Shown piece after piece: positions 1-7,834 of a stretch of DNA of 17,286 nt. Numbering within the stretch: position 1 is the first letter of the stretch; each line of letters opens with the position of its first letter. This DNA is from Stephanodiscus triporus (Eukaryota > Bacillariophyta > Thalassiosirophyceae > Thalassiosirales > Thalassiosiraceae), in assembly GCA_036939755.1 (NCBI GenBank), contig JALLAZ010001310.1:1-17286 (forward strand), written 5' to 3'. The notes under the pieces were generated by a model, which ran no database searches, was not told where the DNA came from, and saw only the letters and a list, made by a program, of their open reading frames with translations. The translations under genes were made by a program, and so were the position numbers.

Positions 1-2
1 TG

Positions 3-56
3 GGTTGTCCCATCTGCAAGGAGCCAATTTGCAAAGAGTGCTGGGGAGAGGGGTAG
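3..56 (+). CDS. C-terminal fragment of a Cys-rich protein (partial, enters from left)
   Basis: The frame beginning at base 3 reads GCPICKEPICKECWGEG and then stops at TAG (54-56). It holds four cysteines spaced C-x2-C-x4-C-x2-C, a typical short zinc-binding pattern. Similar Cys-rich tails close piggyBac-type transposases and some RING/ribbon proteins, but 17 residues cannot decide between them. AT-rich DNA follows at once, as expected downstream of a gene. It could also be chance, since the frame is open for only 51 bases inside the window. Confidence 0.3.
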   Translation, partial: GCPICKEPICKECWGEG

Positions 57-954
57 GATAAACATGCATAAATAAATATTTAGGAAAAATATTCAAAAAC
101 CGACCTACCACACCAATACTTAGAGATACTATATCTCAATCCGATGAACATGATTCAAGTGTTGACATGCATTGCCAACACATCAGTGAACACTTTTTCA
201 CTTGCAATCATGTCGATCAAAATGACGTACCATGATGTACCATGGAAGGAAAGGGATATTGAATTATTTTTCAATGGCAACGGCAACTCGAACGGTTTTG
301 TGGGACAGAGTGGACAAACCCTACGTATCTAGAGTGTATTAAAAAAAGGGAAAAGAGTAATGCGAGTATGTTGGGCCGGTTAGAACCCAGTAGAATCTCA
401 TATGACATAGAGTTCGTACATGAGTGTTTTTAATACTCTCTCTTACCGCCACGCTTGTTCATCATAGTCTACTGGGAAAAACCCTAGACAAATGAGGGTA
501 TTCATCGACGAGATGACCTCATGCTGGGAAAAAAACACCGAAAATTTGCCTAAACCCCGTACATAAATACATACATACCAATCCCGTACAAAATTAACCC
601 CTAAAAATTCTTAGGGATGTTACTGTATTAGAGTATTATTTTTCAACGGTAACTCGAAAGAAAACCCTCGAAAAATAAGGGTTAATCGACGAGATGACCT
701 CAGTCTGGGAACCGTAACCCTGAATTTATTCAGGGTAATGACTTCTGTCCATCTGTCCCACACCCATCCTGCGACAGCCTATGTGCAAAGCGTACGTACC
801 ATAGAGTTGAGGTGTATCGTAAGTAGATTCACCCGTAAACTCAACCATCACCACCACCTGTTTCCTGAGCGACGTTTCTTTTATCATAATAATATTCAGT
901 TTGTCGTTGCCCAATTTGCCAAGATCTGATCATCGGCACTCGGAGTTATCCCCC
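57..954. other. Spacer upstream of the kinase gene
   Basis: No convincing gene is seen here; the open frames are short and of random composition. The stretch is AT-rich and carries several small palindromes and decayed repeats (listed separately) between about 260 and 740. The kinase promoter and 5' UTR must lie in its right part, but no TATA or other core element stands out. Confidence 0.5.
478..736. repeat. Decayed direct repeats with small ACCCT/AGGGT palindromes
   Basis: An 18-bp word, ATCGACGAGATGACCTCA, occurs exactly at 504-521 and 685-702. Each copy is preceded by AACCCT...AGGGT and followed by CTGGGAA, so the similarity spans about 50 bp. A related motif, TTATTTTTCAA with GGYAACTCGAA downstream, occurs near 264-294 and 634-660. 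Inverted pairs CCCTAA/TTAGGG (599-604, 611-616) and ACCCTGAAT/ATTCAGGGT (717-725, 728-736) add to the pattern. This may be a relic of a small non-autonomous element or repeated regulatory sites; no terminal inverted repeat or target duplication was identified. Confidence 0.5.
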
Positions 955-3024
955 ATGAATCTCATGAGTTCCCCAGGTAGAGGCAACAATAGAGGCCTCG
1001 GACAAGTCTTGTCAACGGGCGCCGAGCTCGAGTGTCGTCAATACACAGACATGGGCCACGGACAAGTCGCATCTATTATTGCCAACCTCGAGCGGTCGAC
1101 ATTTGAGGAAGACAACGGGACGATTGAACCTGTTGAAGAAGATACAAACAAGTGGGTTCCCAAGAAAAGATCGGAGCAGATTATCCGAAAATCATCATCT
1201 TTGTTTAGAAGTTTCGTGGGTAAGAAGAGCGTCAAGGCGCACACACCCTCAAGTCAACCACAATTGCAAAGCGCTTGTCAAGTTACCGTCACAGAATCTC
1301 ATCGAATGCCTCAAGCCGATGGCGCGGATCCAACATTGATGACGGCAAACAATGGTCGAAAGAGTTATACATCATCGTGTTCGAGTTATACCGAAGGAGA
1401 TCTGGACATGAAAAGCAACGAGATCGATATTGGACCGGATCCGCTCAAGATGATCATAGATTCTTCGGGCCTTGGCGATACCACCTCCTCATCCAACGAG
1501 CTTGCATACGTCGAAGAATATCTCTCGACCAGTGTTTCCGTAATTGATCGAAAGAAATTGGATAGCATTCAGCAGTTCAACAAAATGGATTTGGTCGTGG
1601 GGAAGCATCTGGGCAAGGGAACGTTCTCGGATGTGTTCGAGGTCGTCGCAACGGTTGTAATGGAGGCGATTCCTACACTAGATTTTTCTTCTTCGGACAG
1701 AGTTGACCTCTCTTCTTCGGACAGGGTCAACATGGATAAGCTCATTGATGCAACGTTATTGGATAAACTCGTTGATGCACAGTTTCCCAATCAAAATGGA
1801 GGCGAGCCTGGCAAGTATCTAGTGAGCCAATCGAATGATCTTGGCGTGGACTTCTGCGTCCCTGATGTTGACGATCTCTGTAAGGAGGCCGAGGAAGCCG
1901 ATATTGACAAGCAGGTCAATGACCTGTTTGACTCCACCGTCCCGAGAGGAGATAGGCGGGTCATTTGTGAAGATCTATCTGAGCAGCTGAATCAAGACAA
2001 GGTCAAGGAAGCATCAGAAGAGTTTCGACCCGCGAGAGTACAGCCCCGTTCAAGGAGTCGCCGTGCCACTGAGGTCGGTGGGTCTATCTGCTTGGGCAGT
2101 CTCAGGCGCCCCTCTGACCACAACCGTCAGGAACGTAAGATGATTCTTGCCATGAAGTGTCTTCGTCCCCAAATCCGATCAAATGCCGACGAGTTCCATG
2201 TGGCCATCGAAGATTTGGTCCACGAAACTGCGATGCTCGCCTCCCTCGACCATCCTAACATTATCAAGATTCATGGTAGGGCCGGTGGACGAGACTCCAA
2301 CTCCTTCCGCCTGGGTGAGGATTTCTTCATTCTACTCGATAGATTGACAGAAACCCTCGAAGAACGCATGCATCGTTGGAAGAAACTATCTTATGACAAG
2401 AGTGCACCCTCACCGAGTCAAATAAAAACGGCGTGCTCAATTGCCGATGCCATGTCGTACCTGCACGCCAAGAGGATCATCTTCCGCGACCTCAAGCCTG
2501 CCAATGTTGGTTTTGACTCCTCCGGTATGTTGAAACTTTTTGACTTTGGATTCGCCGTTGGCCTGGACGACCCTCCCGGGCTTCAATCCACGGACCATGG
2601 CGGGGCATGGGACGGCGAGGGGTCTGACCTGCTTTATGACAGGTGCGGAACTCCCCGCTACATGGCGCCAGAGGTTGGATTGGATTTGGGGTATAGCCTT
2701 TCGGCTGACGTCTACTCGTTCGGCATCCTTTTATGGCAGATCTGTTCCCTCAGGAAGCCATTTTACCATGTGAAATCGGAGGCTGATTTACACAAAACTG
2801 TCTTCGAGAAGAATAGCCGGCCCAAATTGCAAAATCACTGCCCACAAGTGTTGAGGGATCTGATGACACGTTCCTGGTCAAGCTCTCCCAACGAAAGGCC
2901 GGAAATTTTGTACGTAAAGTCAGTGCTCTCTGCCCATGTCAGAGATGCATCTATGCCGCAGAATAACAGGAAAGGCAGCTTGCGAGGGAGCTTCACATTA
3001 CGGAGGTCGACCTGGGATAAATAA
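955..3024 (+). CDS. Serine/threonine protein kinase with large N-lobe insert
   Basis: A 689-aa protein. The start chosen is the first ATG of the open frame, at 955; the frame is open further upstream to a TTG, so an upstream exon cannot be excluded. Residues 1-210 are Ser/Thr-rich and probably disordered. The kinase domain has the glycine loop GKGTFSDVF (about 220), Lys401 in AMKCL, Glu424 in the helix-C motif HETAMLASLDHPNI, the catalytic loop FRDLKPANVG (Asp512), DFG (530-532), and APE ending at Glu573, followed by SADVYSFGILLWQ. All catalytic residues are present; the HRD His is replaced by Phe, as tolerated in many kinases. The DVYSFGILLW signature resembles TKL-type kinases. About 175 residues, including a short SSSDRV duplication, are inserted between the glycine loop and the ATP-binding lysine. 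Target and pathway cannot be inferred. No intron is needed inside the frame. Confidence 0.88.
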   Translation: MNLMSSPGRGNNRGLGQVLSTGAELECRQYTDMGHGQVASIIANLERSTFEEDNGTIEPVEEDTNKWVPKKRSEQIIRKSSSLFRSFVGKKSVKAHTPSSQPQLQSACQVTVTESHRMPQADGADPTLMTANNGRKSYTSSCSSYTEGDLDMKSNEIDIGPDPLKMIIDSSGLGDTTSSSNELAYVEEYLSTSVSVIDRKKLDSIQQFNKMDLVVGKHLGKGTFSDVFEVVATVVMEAIPTLDFSSSDRVDLSSSDRVNMDKLIDATLLDKLVDAQFPNQNGGEPGKYLVSQSNDLGVDFCVPDVDDLCKEAEEADIDKQVNDLFDSTVPRGDRRVICEDLSEQLNQDKVKEASEEFRPARVQPRSRSRRATEVGGSICLGSLRRPSDHNRQERKMILAMKCLRPQIRSNADEFHVAIEDLVHETAMLASLDHPNIIKIHGRAGGRDSNSFRLGEDFFILLDRLTETLEERMHRWKKLSYDKSAPSPSQIKTACSIADAMSYLHAKRIIFRDLKPANVGFDSSGMLKLFDFGFAVGLDDPPGLQSTDHGGAWDGEGSDLLYDRCGTPRYMAPEVGLDLGYSLSADVYSFGILLWQICSLRKPFYHVKSEADLHKTVFEKNSRPKLQNHCPQVLRDLMTRSWSSSPNERPEILYVKSVLSAHVRDASMPQNNRKGSLRGSFTLRRSTWDK

Positions 3025-3712
3025 TACAGATTGGGGAACGCAGAGCGACATCACATCAACATTCGAGGAGAGAATACTGAATGAACATCATTAGAGAGCA
3101 CTGAATTAGGATACTTTTTTAATCTATTAGCATGAATTCATTGCGAATAAAATGCTTAGCTTAAACTGCCCGATCTGTTCATATATTGCCACGATGATTT
3201 CATCATATTACTGTTGACCTGTGATGTGTTTTTTTTTCATTAGAACCTTGCAAATATGGGTAACTCGTTATTATCAATGACCTATCATTTGTAAGCCGTC
3301 ATCATGGTAGCGCGTTGTAGTCAACAACCCTTCATTTACAAGCCTTGATCGTCGCTTGTCTTCATTGCTAACGCTGGGCCTTAGAACCAAGTTTTTCAAG
3401 TGAATCAGATGTCTAGATGATTCTCGCATGCCAACGAGACTCGACACACAGCTGCTCCCTCAACCCTTCACACACCTCTCCTTCCTCATCAACATGGGCT
3501 CTGGTTCATTCCCCTTACTCTCGGAAGTCTGAAGGACAATAATTTACGCATTGATCAAAATAGTCTTTGGCCATGTGAAACAAAGCGAAGTAGTAGGAAG
3601 GAGATGATGCATGCATCTTAATTCACAATATAATAAATCAATTCATTCTTTTCGGAGCGAGACGACGCATATGTTAGCATTTTTTCTGGCGAGCTGTCCA
3701 TGGCAATTCTCT
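3025..3712. other. Convergent spacer between kinase and sulfotransferase
   Basis: This is AT-rich DNA holding the 3' UTRs of two genes that end towards each other. AATAAA-like words occur (for example AATAAAATGC near 3147). Two imperfect copies of a TCATTTRYAAGCC word lie near 3285 and 3332. No coding frame or RNA gene is seen. Confidence 0.5.
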
Positions 3713-5401
3713 TCATAGACCAAAAATATATGACTGCTGTGAGAATAGCTCCTTTGCAAAATCATACAGGTGAACGTCGAATCGATTCTGCTCCAATAAC
3801 AACTTCCACGTATCGCTATCTTTCCTTATGGGATGCTTTGACTGATACTTCTCGTCCATTAGCTGTTTGCGACAGCCGAATTCCTTCTCATACTTGGGAC
3901 TGTCCATGGACAAATATATTGATTTGCATTCGATGAGTTTACATGGAAGCCGTAAGCACGAATATATTAGCAGAAAAAAAGGCCGTGCCTCCGTACCTCT
4001 CTTTCCATTTTAAGTAGTGATCGAACCGTGCAAAGGATCCGCGTTTGTTATCAAGCAGACCAACAATAAATTTCCGACGCAATACCTCCTTCGCAATAGC
4101 CAAGTTGTCCATGTCTATGGGTCCAGTCATCGACTCGGACAACATCCGTACTGCATCACGCAGAAGTTGGCCGATTATCGGAAAAGACAACAGGCAGATA
4201 AGGAACAATAGTTAGAGATCGGCGAACAAACAAAATGTTCCAAATCATTCCATGGGTCGCTCCTTACCTAACCAATTATTCTCGATGAATTCAGACTTCG
4301 CGTAATCATCAACGGTCATACCCTTTAGCGCAGGGTACCCCGAATCCTTCAGGAAATAAAACATTGATGCCGCTCGATCGACCGGATGACGGAGTAACAC
4401 AAACGCGCGTGCCTTATCATTCGCGTTGAACAGCGAGGGAATCAAGTCTACGTGTGCCGAGACGATTGTGTCGGCGAGGTGGGATGGGACGAGTCCCAAG
4501 TTCAATGCATGGCGTATACCCTCGGGCGTGGCAATGTTGACGTTAGTATAATTGTGATCGCTGAAGGATATTACTTTCAGCTCCTTGATGCGGTGCACAA
4601 TTACAATACAGTCAGGATGGGGGGGGGGGGGGAATAAGAGCTGGGAAAAGAAATCTCCCCACACAAAACTTTAAGGTCGCGAAACTTGGTCCGCGGAAAG
4701 AAACATCTCACGAAATGAGTATCAATTATCCCACCCTTCACAGCTCTTACCGTATCTGTATCGTGGCCGCCCGTCTCCCCCACCTCCGCCGCCAAGGTCT
4801 GTCCAAGACAGTGACTGAGCATCGTCTTGACCACCACGCCGCCGGACCTCGGCACGTGCCAGAAGAACGGCGTGTCGCGTCCGACAACGTACGGCGTCTT
4901 CAGGTCGGCGAACACCCTGAAACGATCGGGAACGATGTCGTTCGTGAGTTTCTGCATCGGACGGGGATCGATGACGCTAAGTTTGTCCGTGCCGCCGAGA
5001 CCGCCGTCGAGCGCGTCGGCCATGGCCGATCCCAGTTTCGGCCGCGATAATGGATCCACATCCCCCGACGGTGACCGCTGCTGTTGGGATCGCCCCGCAT
5101 CGTTATCGCCCGCCATCTTCAATCGCCCCCGCTGCTGTTGTTGTTGTTGCTGCTGCTGCTGTTGCTGGAACCCCATCATAATATCCCCCCCCTGCTGCGT
5201 CTCCTGCTGGTTTATCAGTTGCCGAAGTTGCTGATGCTCGAGCTGCTGTTGTTGTTGAACTGCTGCTATTTCGTCCATCTCCAATACCGCCAACCCCATG
5301 TTTAGTGGTCTTCCTCCATCGCTGCCGCCGCCCCCACCGCCGCCGCGTAAGTGATAGCTCGCATCGATATTCTCACCATCGACAATGCCGTCGTCGAGCA
5401 T
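3713..5401 (-). CDS. P-loop sulfotransferase, four exons (copy A)
   Basis: On the minus strand the exons 5401-4712, 4583-4268, 4150-3997 and 3899-3713 join in frame to 448 aa, from an ATG at 5401 to TGA at 3713-3715. Splice sites were set by alignment with the intronless paralog at 15072-16463. The sulfonate-donor (PAPS) loop reads FWHVPRSGGVVVK (His182), and the 3'-phosphate motif reads RHPVDRAASMFYF. Shared blocks with the paralog include NIATPEGIR, VDDYA, RMLSESMTGPI, EVLRRKFIVGL, and FAKELFSQQ near the end. The predicted activity is sulfate transfer from PAPS to a glycan or similar substrate, probably in the Golgi. A polyglutamine tract (about residues 79-90) precedes the catalytic domain. 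Oddities: the usual Lys-Ser/Thr-Gly-Gly-Thr-Ser loop has Arg and Val-Val instead, and the frame continues upstream through one TAG (5414-5416) into a membrane anchor, so the true start may lie further upstream. Confidence 0.75.
3900..3996 (-). other. Intron 3 of sulfotransferase copy A (97 nt)
   Basis: AG|GTACGG donor and GGACAG acceptor, phase 2, joining KWKE to SPKYEKEFGC through a split serine codon. The acceptor was chosen because it restores the frame leading to DVHLYDFAKELF, shared with the paralog. Confidence 0.65.
4151..4267 (-). other. Intron 2 of sulfotransferase copy A (117 nt)
   Basis: AG|GTAAGG donor and GATGCAG acceptor, phase 1, with a CTAAC branch-point-like word. Removal gives NNWLVRMLSESMTGPI, which matches SNWMVRTLRDKMTGPI of the intronless paralog. 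Confidence 0.82.
4584..4711 (-). other. Intron 1 of sulfotransferase copy A (128 nt)
   Basis: On the minus strand it runs from GTGAGA to CATCAAG, phase 0, joining ...IIDTHF to ELKVISFSDHNYTN. A run of 14 C and a CTGAC branch-point-like word lie near the 3' end. An alternative donor (AAA|GTTTTG) 39 nt downstream would also keep frame, but has a poorer consensus. Confidence 0.65.
5129..5168. repeat. CAG/CTG trinucleotide tract (polyglutamine)
   Basis: Alternating TTG and CTG triplets on the plus strand read as CAA/CAG on the minus strand and give a run of about 12 Gln in sulfotransferase copy A. The mixed codons suggest the tract is not purely a recent slippage product. Confidence 0.85.
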
Positions 5402-6252
5402 GACCTCGTCCTGCTACGAATCGCCGCCCCATCGCTGCCCCCCCCGTTCATCCGTCAGCGGCACGGTATCCCCCGATGCATCGCCCGATAATAATCCGTC
5501 CTCCTCGTCTCCCCCCCCATCCCTCCTCTGCCAGCGCGGATCGTAATCGACGACGCTCTTCAACGCCCCCCCGACGCCCGCGCCGCCCTCAACGTTCCCC
5601 ATGGCAACGTCCCGCATCGCGTCCGAAAGTCCTCCTCCCCCGACGTGACCGACCCCGGATCCGACCCGACGATGTCGTTCCCTCGCCCTCCAATCGAGGT
5701 GATCCATCGCATCCCGGGCGTATCGCCTCCTGAACGTCGTTAGCTGCATAACGACGAACGCGACCGACGCAGCGATGACCTTCCACTGCCTCGCCTTCAC
5801 TTTTTTCAGGCGCGTTCGTATTTCCGTCGCATATCCCCGCGCCGTCCCGGCATATTCGCGCGACCTCCCGCGCCCATCCCTCCCGCCGTCGATCCCCCCC
5901 CCGGCATCGCGTCGACGTCCTACCCCGCCCCGGACCACTCGCGTCGACGACACCCGCCACCCTCCCACCCCCCGCGTTCCGTGTCCCTTGTTCGTCTCCT
6001 CGGAACGTCCGTCGTCGTCGTGGCGGTGGTGGTGGTCGTCGCCGCCGCCGCCTACCCCCCTCGACGGACGATCGCGCAGTCCGATCTCCTCGAGGATCGT
6101 GGTGACCCCGCGCGATCGGAACGTCGACGCGTCCCTCGGACCGGAATTATTCCTCCGTCCACCTCCCCAGTCGCCGCGTCCCCCCCTATCCCCCGCGTCG
6201 TCGTAGTCGTAGTCGTCGTCGTCCGCGCCCTCGTCCTCCGCCTCCTCGGGGA

Positions 6253-6254
<2 letters not shown>

Positions 6255-6306
<52 letters not shown>

Positions 6307-6347
6307 ACTCCCCCCCCCCCCCCCGGGGTGCCCCCCCCCCCCCCCCC
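6255..6347. repeat. Very long poly(C) tracts (52, 15 and 17 nt)
   Basis: Uninterrupted C runs lie at 6255-6306, 6310-6324 and 6331-6347, separated only by a few bases. On the minus strand they read as polyglycine in any frame. Such G/C tracts are slippage-prone and can form G-quadruplex or i-motif structures. Their exact lengths in an assembly are unreliable, and they coincide with a change of apparent reading frame. Confidence 0.9.
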
Positions 6348-6448
6348 TCCTCCTCCGCCGCCGGCGGCGATCCCCCACGACGACCGGACGACGTTGTTCA
6401 TCGTCTTCTTCCGACGCGAGGCGAAGGTGCCCATGCGACTCTCCCTCC

Positions 6449-6449
6449 C

Positions 6450-6480
<31 letters not shown>

Positions 6481-6496
6481 CTGTTGCTGTTGCTGA
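6449..6496. repeat. GTT/CTG trinucleotide tract (polyasparagine on minus strand)
   Basis: A run of TTG/GTT triplets reads on the minus strand as about ten Asn codons inside the low-complexity N-terminal extension of sulfotransferase copy A. Related GTC-rich tracts (6539-6640, poly-Asp on minus) lie beside it. Confidence 0.8.
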
Positions 6497-6598
6497 ACGC
6501 GATCACGGACGCGCCTCCGTCCCCGTGCAGGGCCGAGACGTCGTCGTCGTCCGCGCCGAACGATATGAGTCGCGGCTTCGTCATGCGGGTGTCGAGAT

Positions 6599-6629
<31 letters not shown>

Positions 6630-7204
6630 GTCGATGTCGTCCTTATCCCCCCTCCCCCCCCCCTCGACCTCGATCTCGTCGTGCCCTCCCCCGCCTCCGC
6701 CTCCTCCTCCCCCTCCTCGGGGTCGTGCGCATGGGTCCGTCGACGCGGGAGGAGGTACGACGAGTCGTCGCGACGGTCATCGTCATCGTCGTTGCCGCCG
6801 CCGCCGAGGAGGAGCGCGCTGCTCATTGCCGAGGCGACGTCGTCGCTCCTCCTCCTTGGCCCTCCTCCGACGACGTCGAAATCGTCCTCGTCGTTCCCAC
6901 CCCCCGCTCCCATCCCCCCCAGAAGCTCGAGGATGTCCGCGGATGGCCGAGGACCGTCGTAGGCGACGCGACGACCGCGAGCGGCGGCGCGGTCGGTCAT
7001 TTTCGTTGTTTTATTCCCGATTTCCTCCTCAGTGTTGGGGGGACGACAAGGTAGGGATTGCAAGTTTGATGTTTTGGGGTAACCCGGTATTATTTGGGAA
7101 GAAAAAATTTGTCTAAGTTTGCGAAACTTGTAATAAAGGGGTCGACTATGGCACCAAAATGGAGACGAATGTATTGGGACGATGGACAGACGTAGACGGT
7201 GTTC

Positions 7205-7229
7205 ACGGAATGAGGGAAGCTCATTCCGT
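7205..7229. repeat. Perfect 10-bp hairpin near left end of the element
   Basis: ACGGAATGAG (7205-7214) and CTCATTCCGT (7220-7229) are exact reverse complements around the loop GGAAG. The hairpin lies 6 bp outside the left inverted-repeat arm. It may be part of the element's terminal structure or a recombinase site, or belong to the host promoter. Confidence 0.6.
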
Positions 7230-7234
7230 TGGGT

Positions 7235-7263
7235 TCGACAGCACCATGCTCTGCTGATTGCCG
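7235..7263 (+). repeat. Left arm of candidate inverted repeat
   Basis: TCGACAGCAC, CAT and GCTCTGCTG, then TGCCG, match the reverse complement of 14628-14659 at about 26 of 29 bases, with gaps of 2 and 1 nt. The partner is 7.4 kb away, just beyond the hairpin-rich tail of the element. It could be the terminal repeat of a DIRS-type element. Alternatively it is a trace of inverted duplication of the promoters of the two paralogous host genes. Confidence 0.4.
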
Positions 7264-7419
7264 GGTTAGTAGCATAGTTAAGCAGCGAGGGAGCCAACCA
7301 AACGCAAGAGCGGCAGCAGCAACAGGGAACTTTATCCCCCGCGTCTAACGGAAGCGCGGAAACGACAGGGGAGTGAGGCGTCGGCGTCTTAAACCAAACA
7401 CAACTGAAACAACACACGA

Positions 7420-7728
7420 ATGCCCCGTCCACGAGGCCGTCCTAGAGACACCCCCGCCCAACGACTCGCGAGAAAAGCCCTGCGCGAACAACGCCGCAGG
7501 CATCGACAGTTCATCGCAAACTACCTCCGTGACGTCGCGAAGGCAGCCAAGGACCGACAGGAACACCAAGGGATTCCACGGCGCAGCCTCCGCCTCGAGT
7601 GGTTGCAGGACAACAAAGAGCTTATCGACGCGGGCCACGCGCCAGGGTACACCCTCGTATTATTCGGCGAGCCGGAGTTTGATCTCGACGACCCACCACC
7701 GGACGGTTACTCGATCATCGTACATTAA
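7420..7728 (+). CDS. Small basic protein of the retrotransposon, unknown function
   Basis: A 102-aa ORF from ATG 7420 to TAA 7726-7728, the first ORF of the element. The N-terminal third is very basic (MPRPRGRPRDTPAQRLARKALREQRRRHRQ begins the chain; Arg/Lys cluster at residues 4-28), begins with a PRGRP motif like an AT-hook, and would suit nucleic-acid binding. The C-terminal part is acidic with DLDDPPPDG. I do not recognise a family. It lies 106 bp upstream of the Gag-like ORF and in a different frame. It may be an accessory or nucleocapsid-like protein, or an upstream ORF that modulates translation of Gag. Coding status rests on its openness, position and composition. Confidence 0.5.
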   Translation: MPRPRGRPRDTPAQRLARKALREQRRRHRQFIANYLRDVAKAAKDRQEHQGIPRRSLRLEWLQDNKELIDAGHAPGYTLVLFGEPEFDLDDPPPDGYSIIVH

Positions 7729-7834
7729 GAACGGCGCAACACCCGAGGCAACAAAATTCTAAGAACGCAAGCAAAACTAAGTAAAGACAAGGCACGGAGA
7801 CGCCGCAAGGCAAACCAACCACGGGGGACAACAA

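Larger units (their letters stand above)
5402..7000 (-). pseudogene. Probable N-terminal extension of sulfotransferase copy A, with frame breaks
   Basis: A well-placed ATG at 6998-7000 starts MTDRAAARGRRVAYDG. Three stretches look like one low-complexity acidic protein: 7000 to about 6700 in frame a; about 6690 to 6325 in a second frame (HDEIEVEGGG, then DTRMTKPRLISFGADDDDV and polyasparagine); and about 6306 to 5417 back in frame a (GIPEEAEDEGADDDDYDYDD). Each frame change falls in a G/C homopolymer or G-rich run. Frame a then contains a basic segment and a hydrophobic stretch, WKVIAASVAFVVMQLTTF (5785-5732), a plausible type II membrane anchor. It reaches a single TAG at 5414-5416, with the sulfotransferase ATG four codons later in the same frame. 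Either the gene is broken, or homopolymer lengths are wrong in the assembly and the TAG lies in a tiny intron or is read through. No in-frame ATG lies between 5968 and the anchor, so an upstream start is needed if the anchor is used. Confidence 0.4.
7001..7419. other. Junction: 5' flank of sulfotransferase copy A and left end of the retrotransposon
   Basis: No gene is seen. The right part is presumably the 5' non-coding end of the retroelement, and the left part the promoter/5' UTR of the minus-strand gene. A perfect hairpin (10-bp arms 7205-7214 and 7220-7229, ACGGAATGAG/CTCATTCCGT, 5-nt loop) and the left arm of an inverted repeat (7235-7263) lie here. The exact insertion point cannot be fixed by eye. 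Confidence 0.5.

Noticed and set aside
5775..7116. Long plus-strand frames rich in Pro, Arg and Ser
   Set aside because: They are shadows of G/C homopolymers and trinucleotide repeats; the minus strand gives the protein-like composition and links to the sulfotransferase.
7001..7432. Minus-strand frame extending upstream of the ATG at 7000
   Set aside because: Composition is random, and it crosses into the likely 5' end of the retrotransposon; the ATG at 7000 is a better start.
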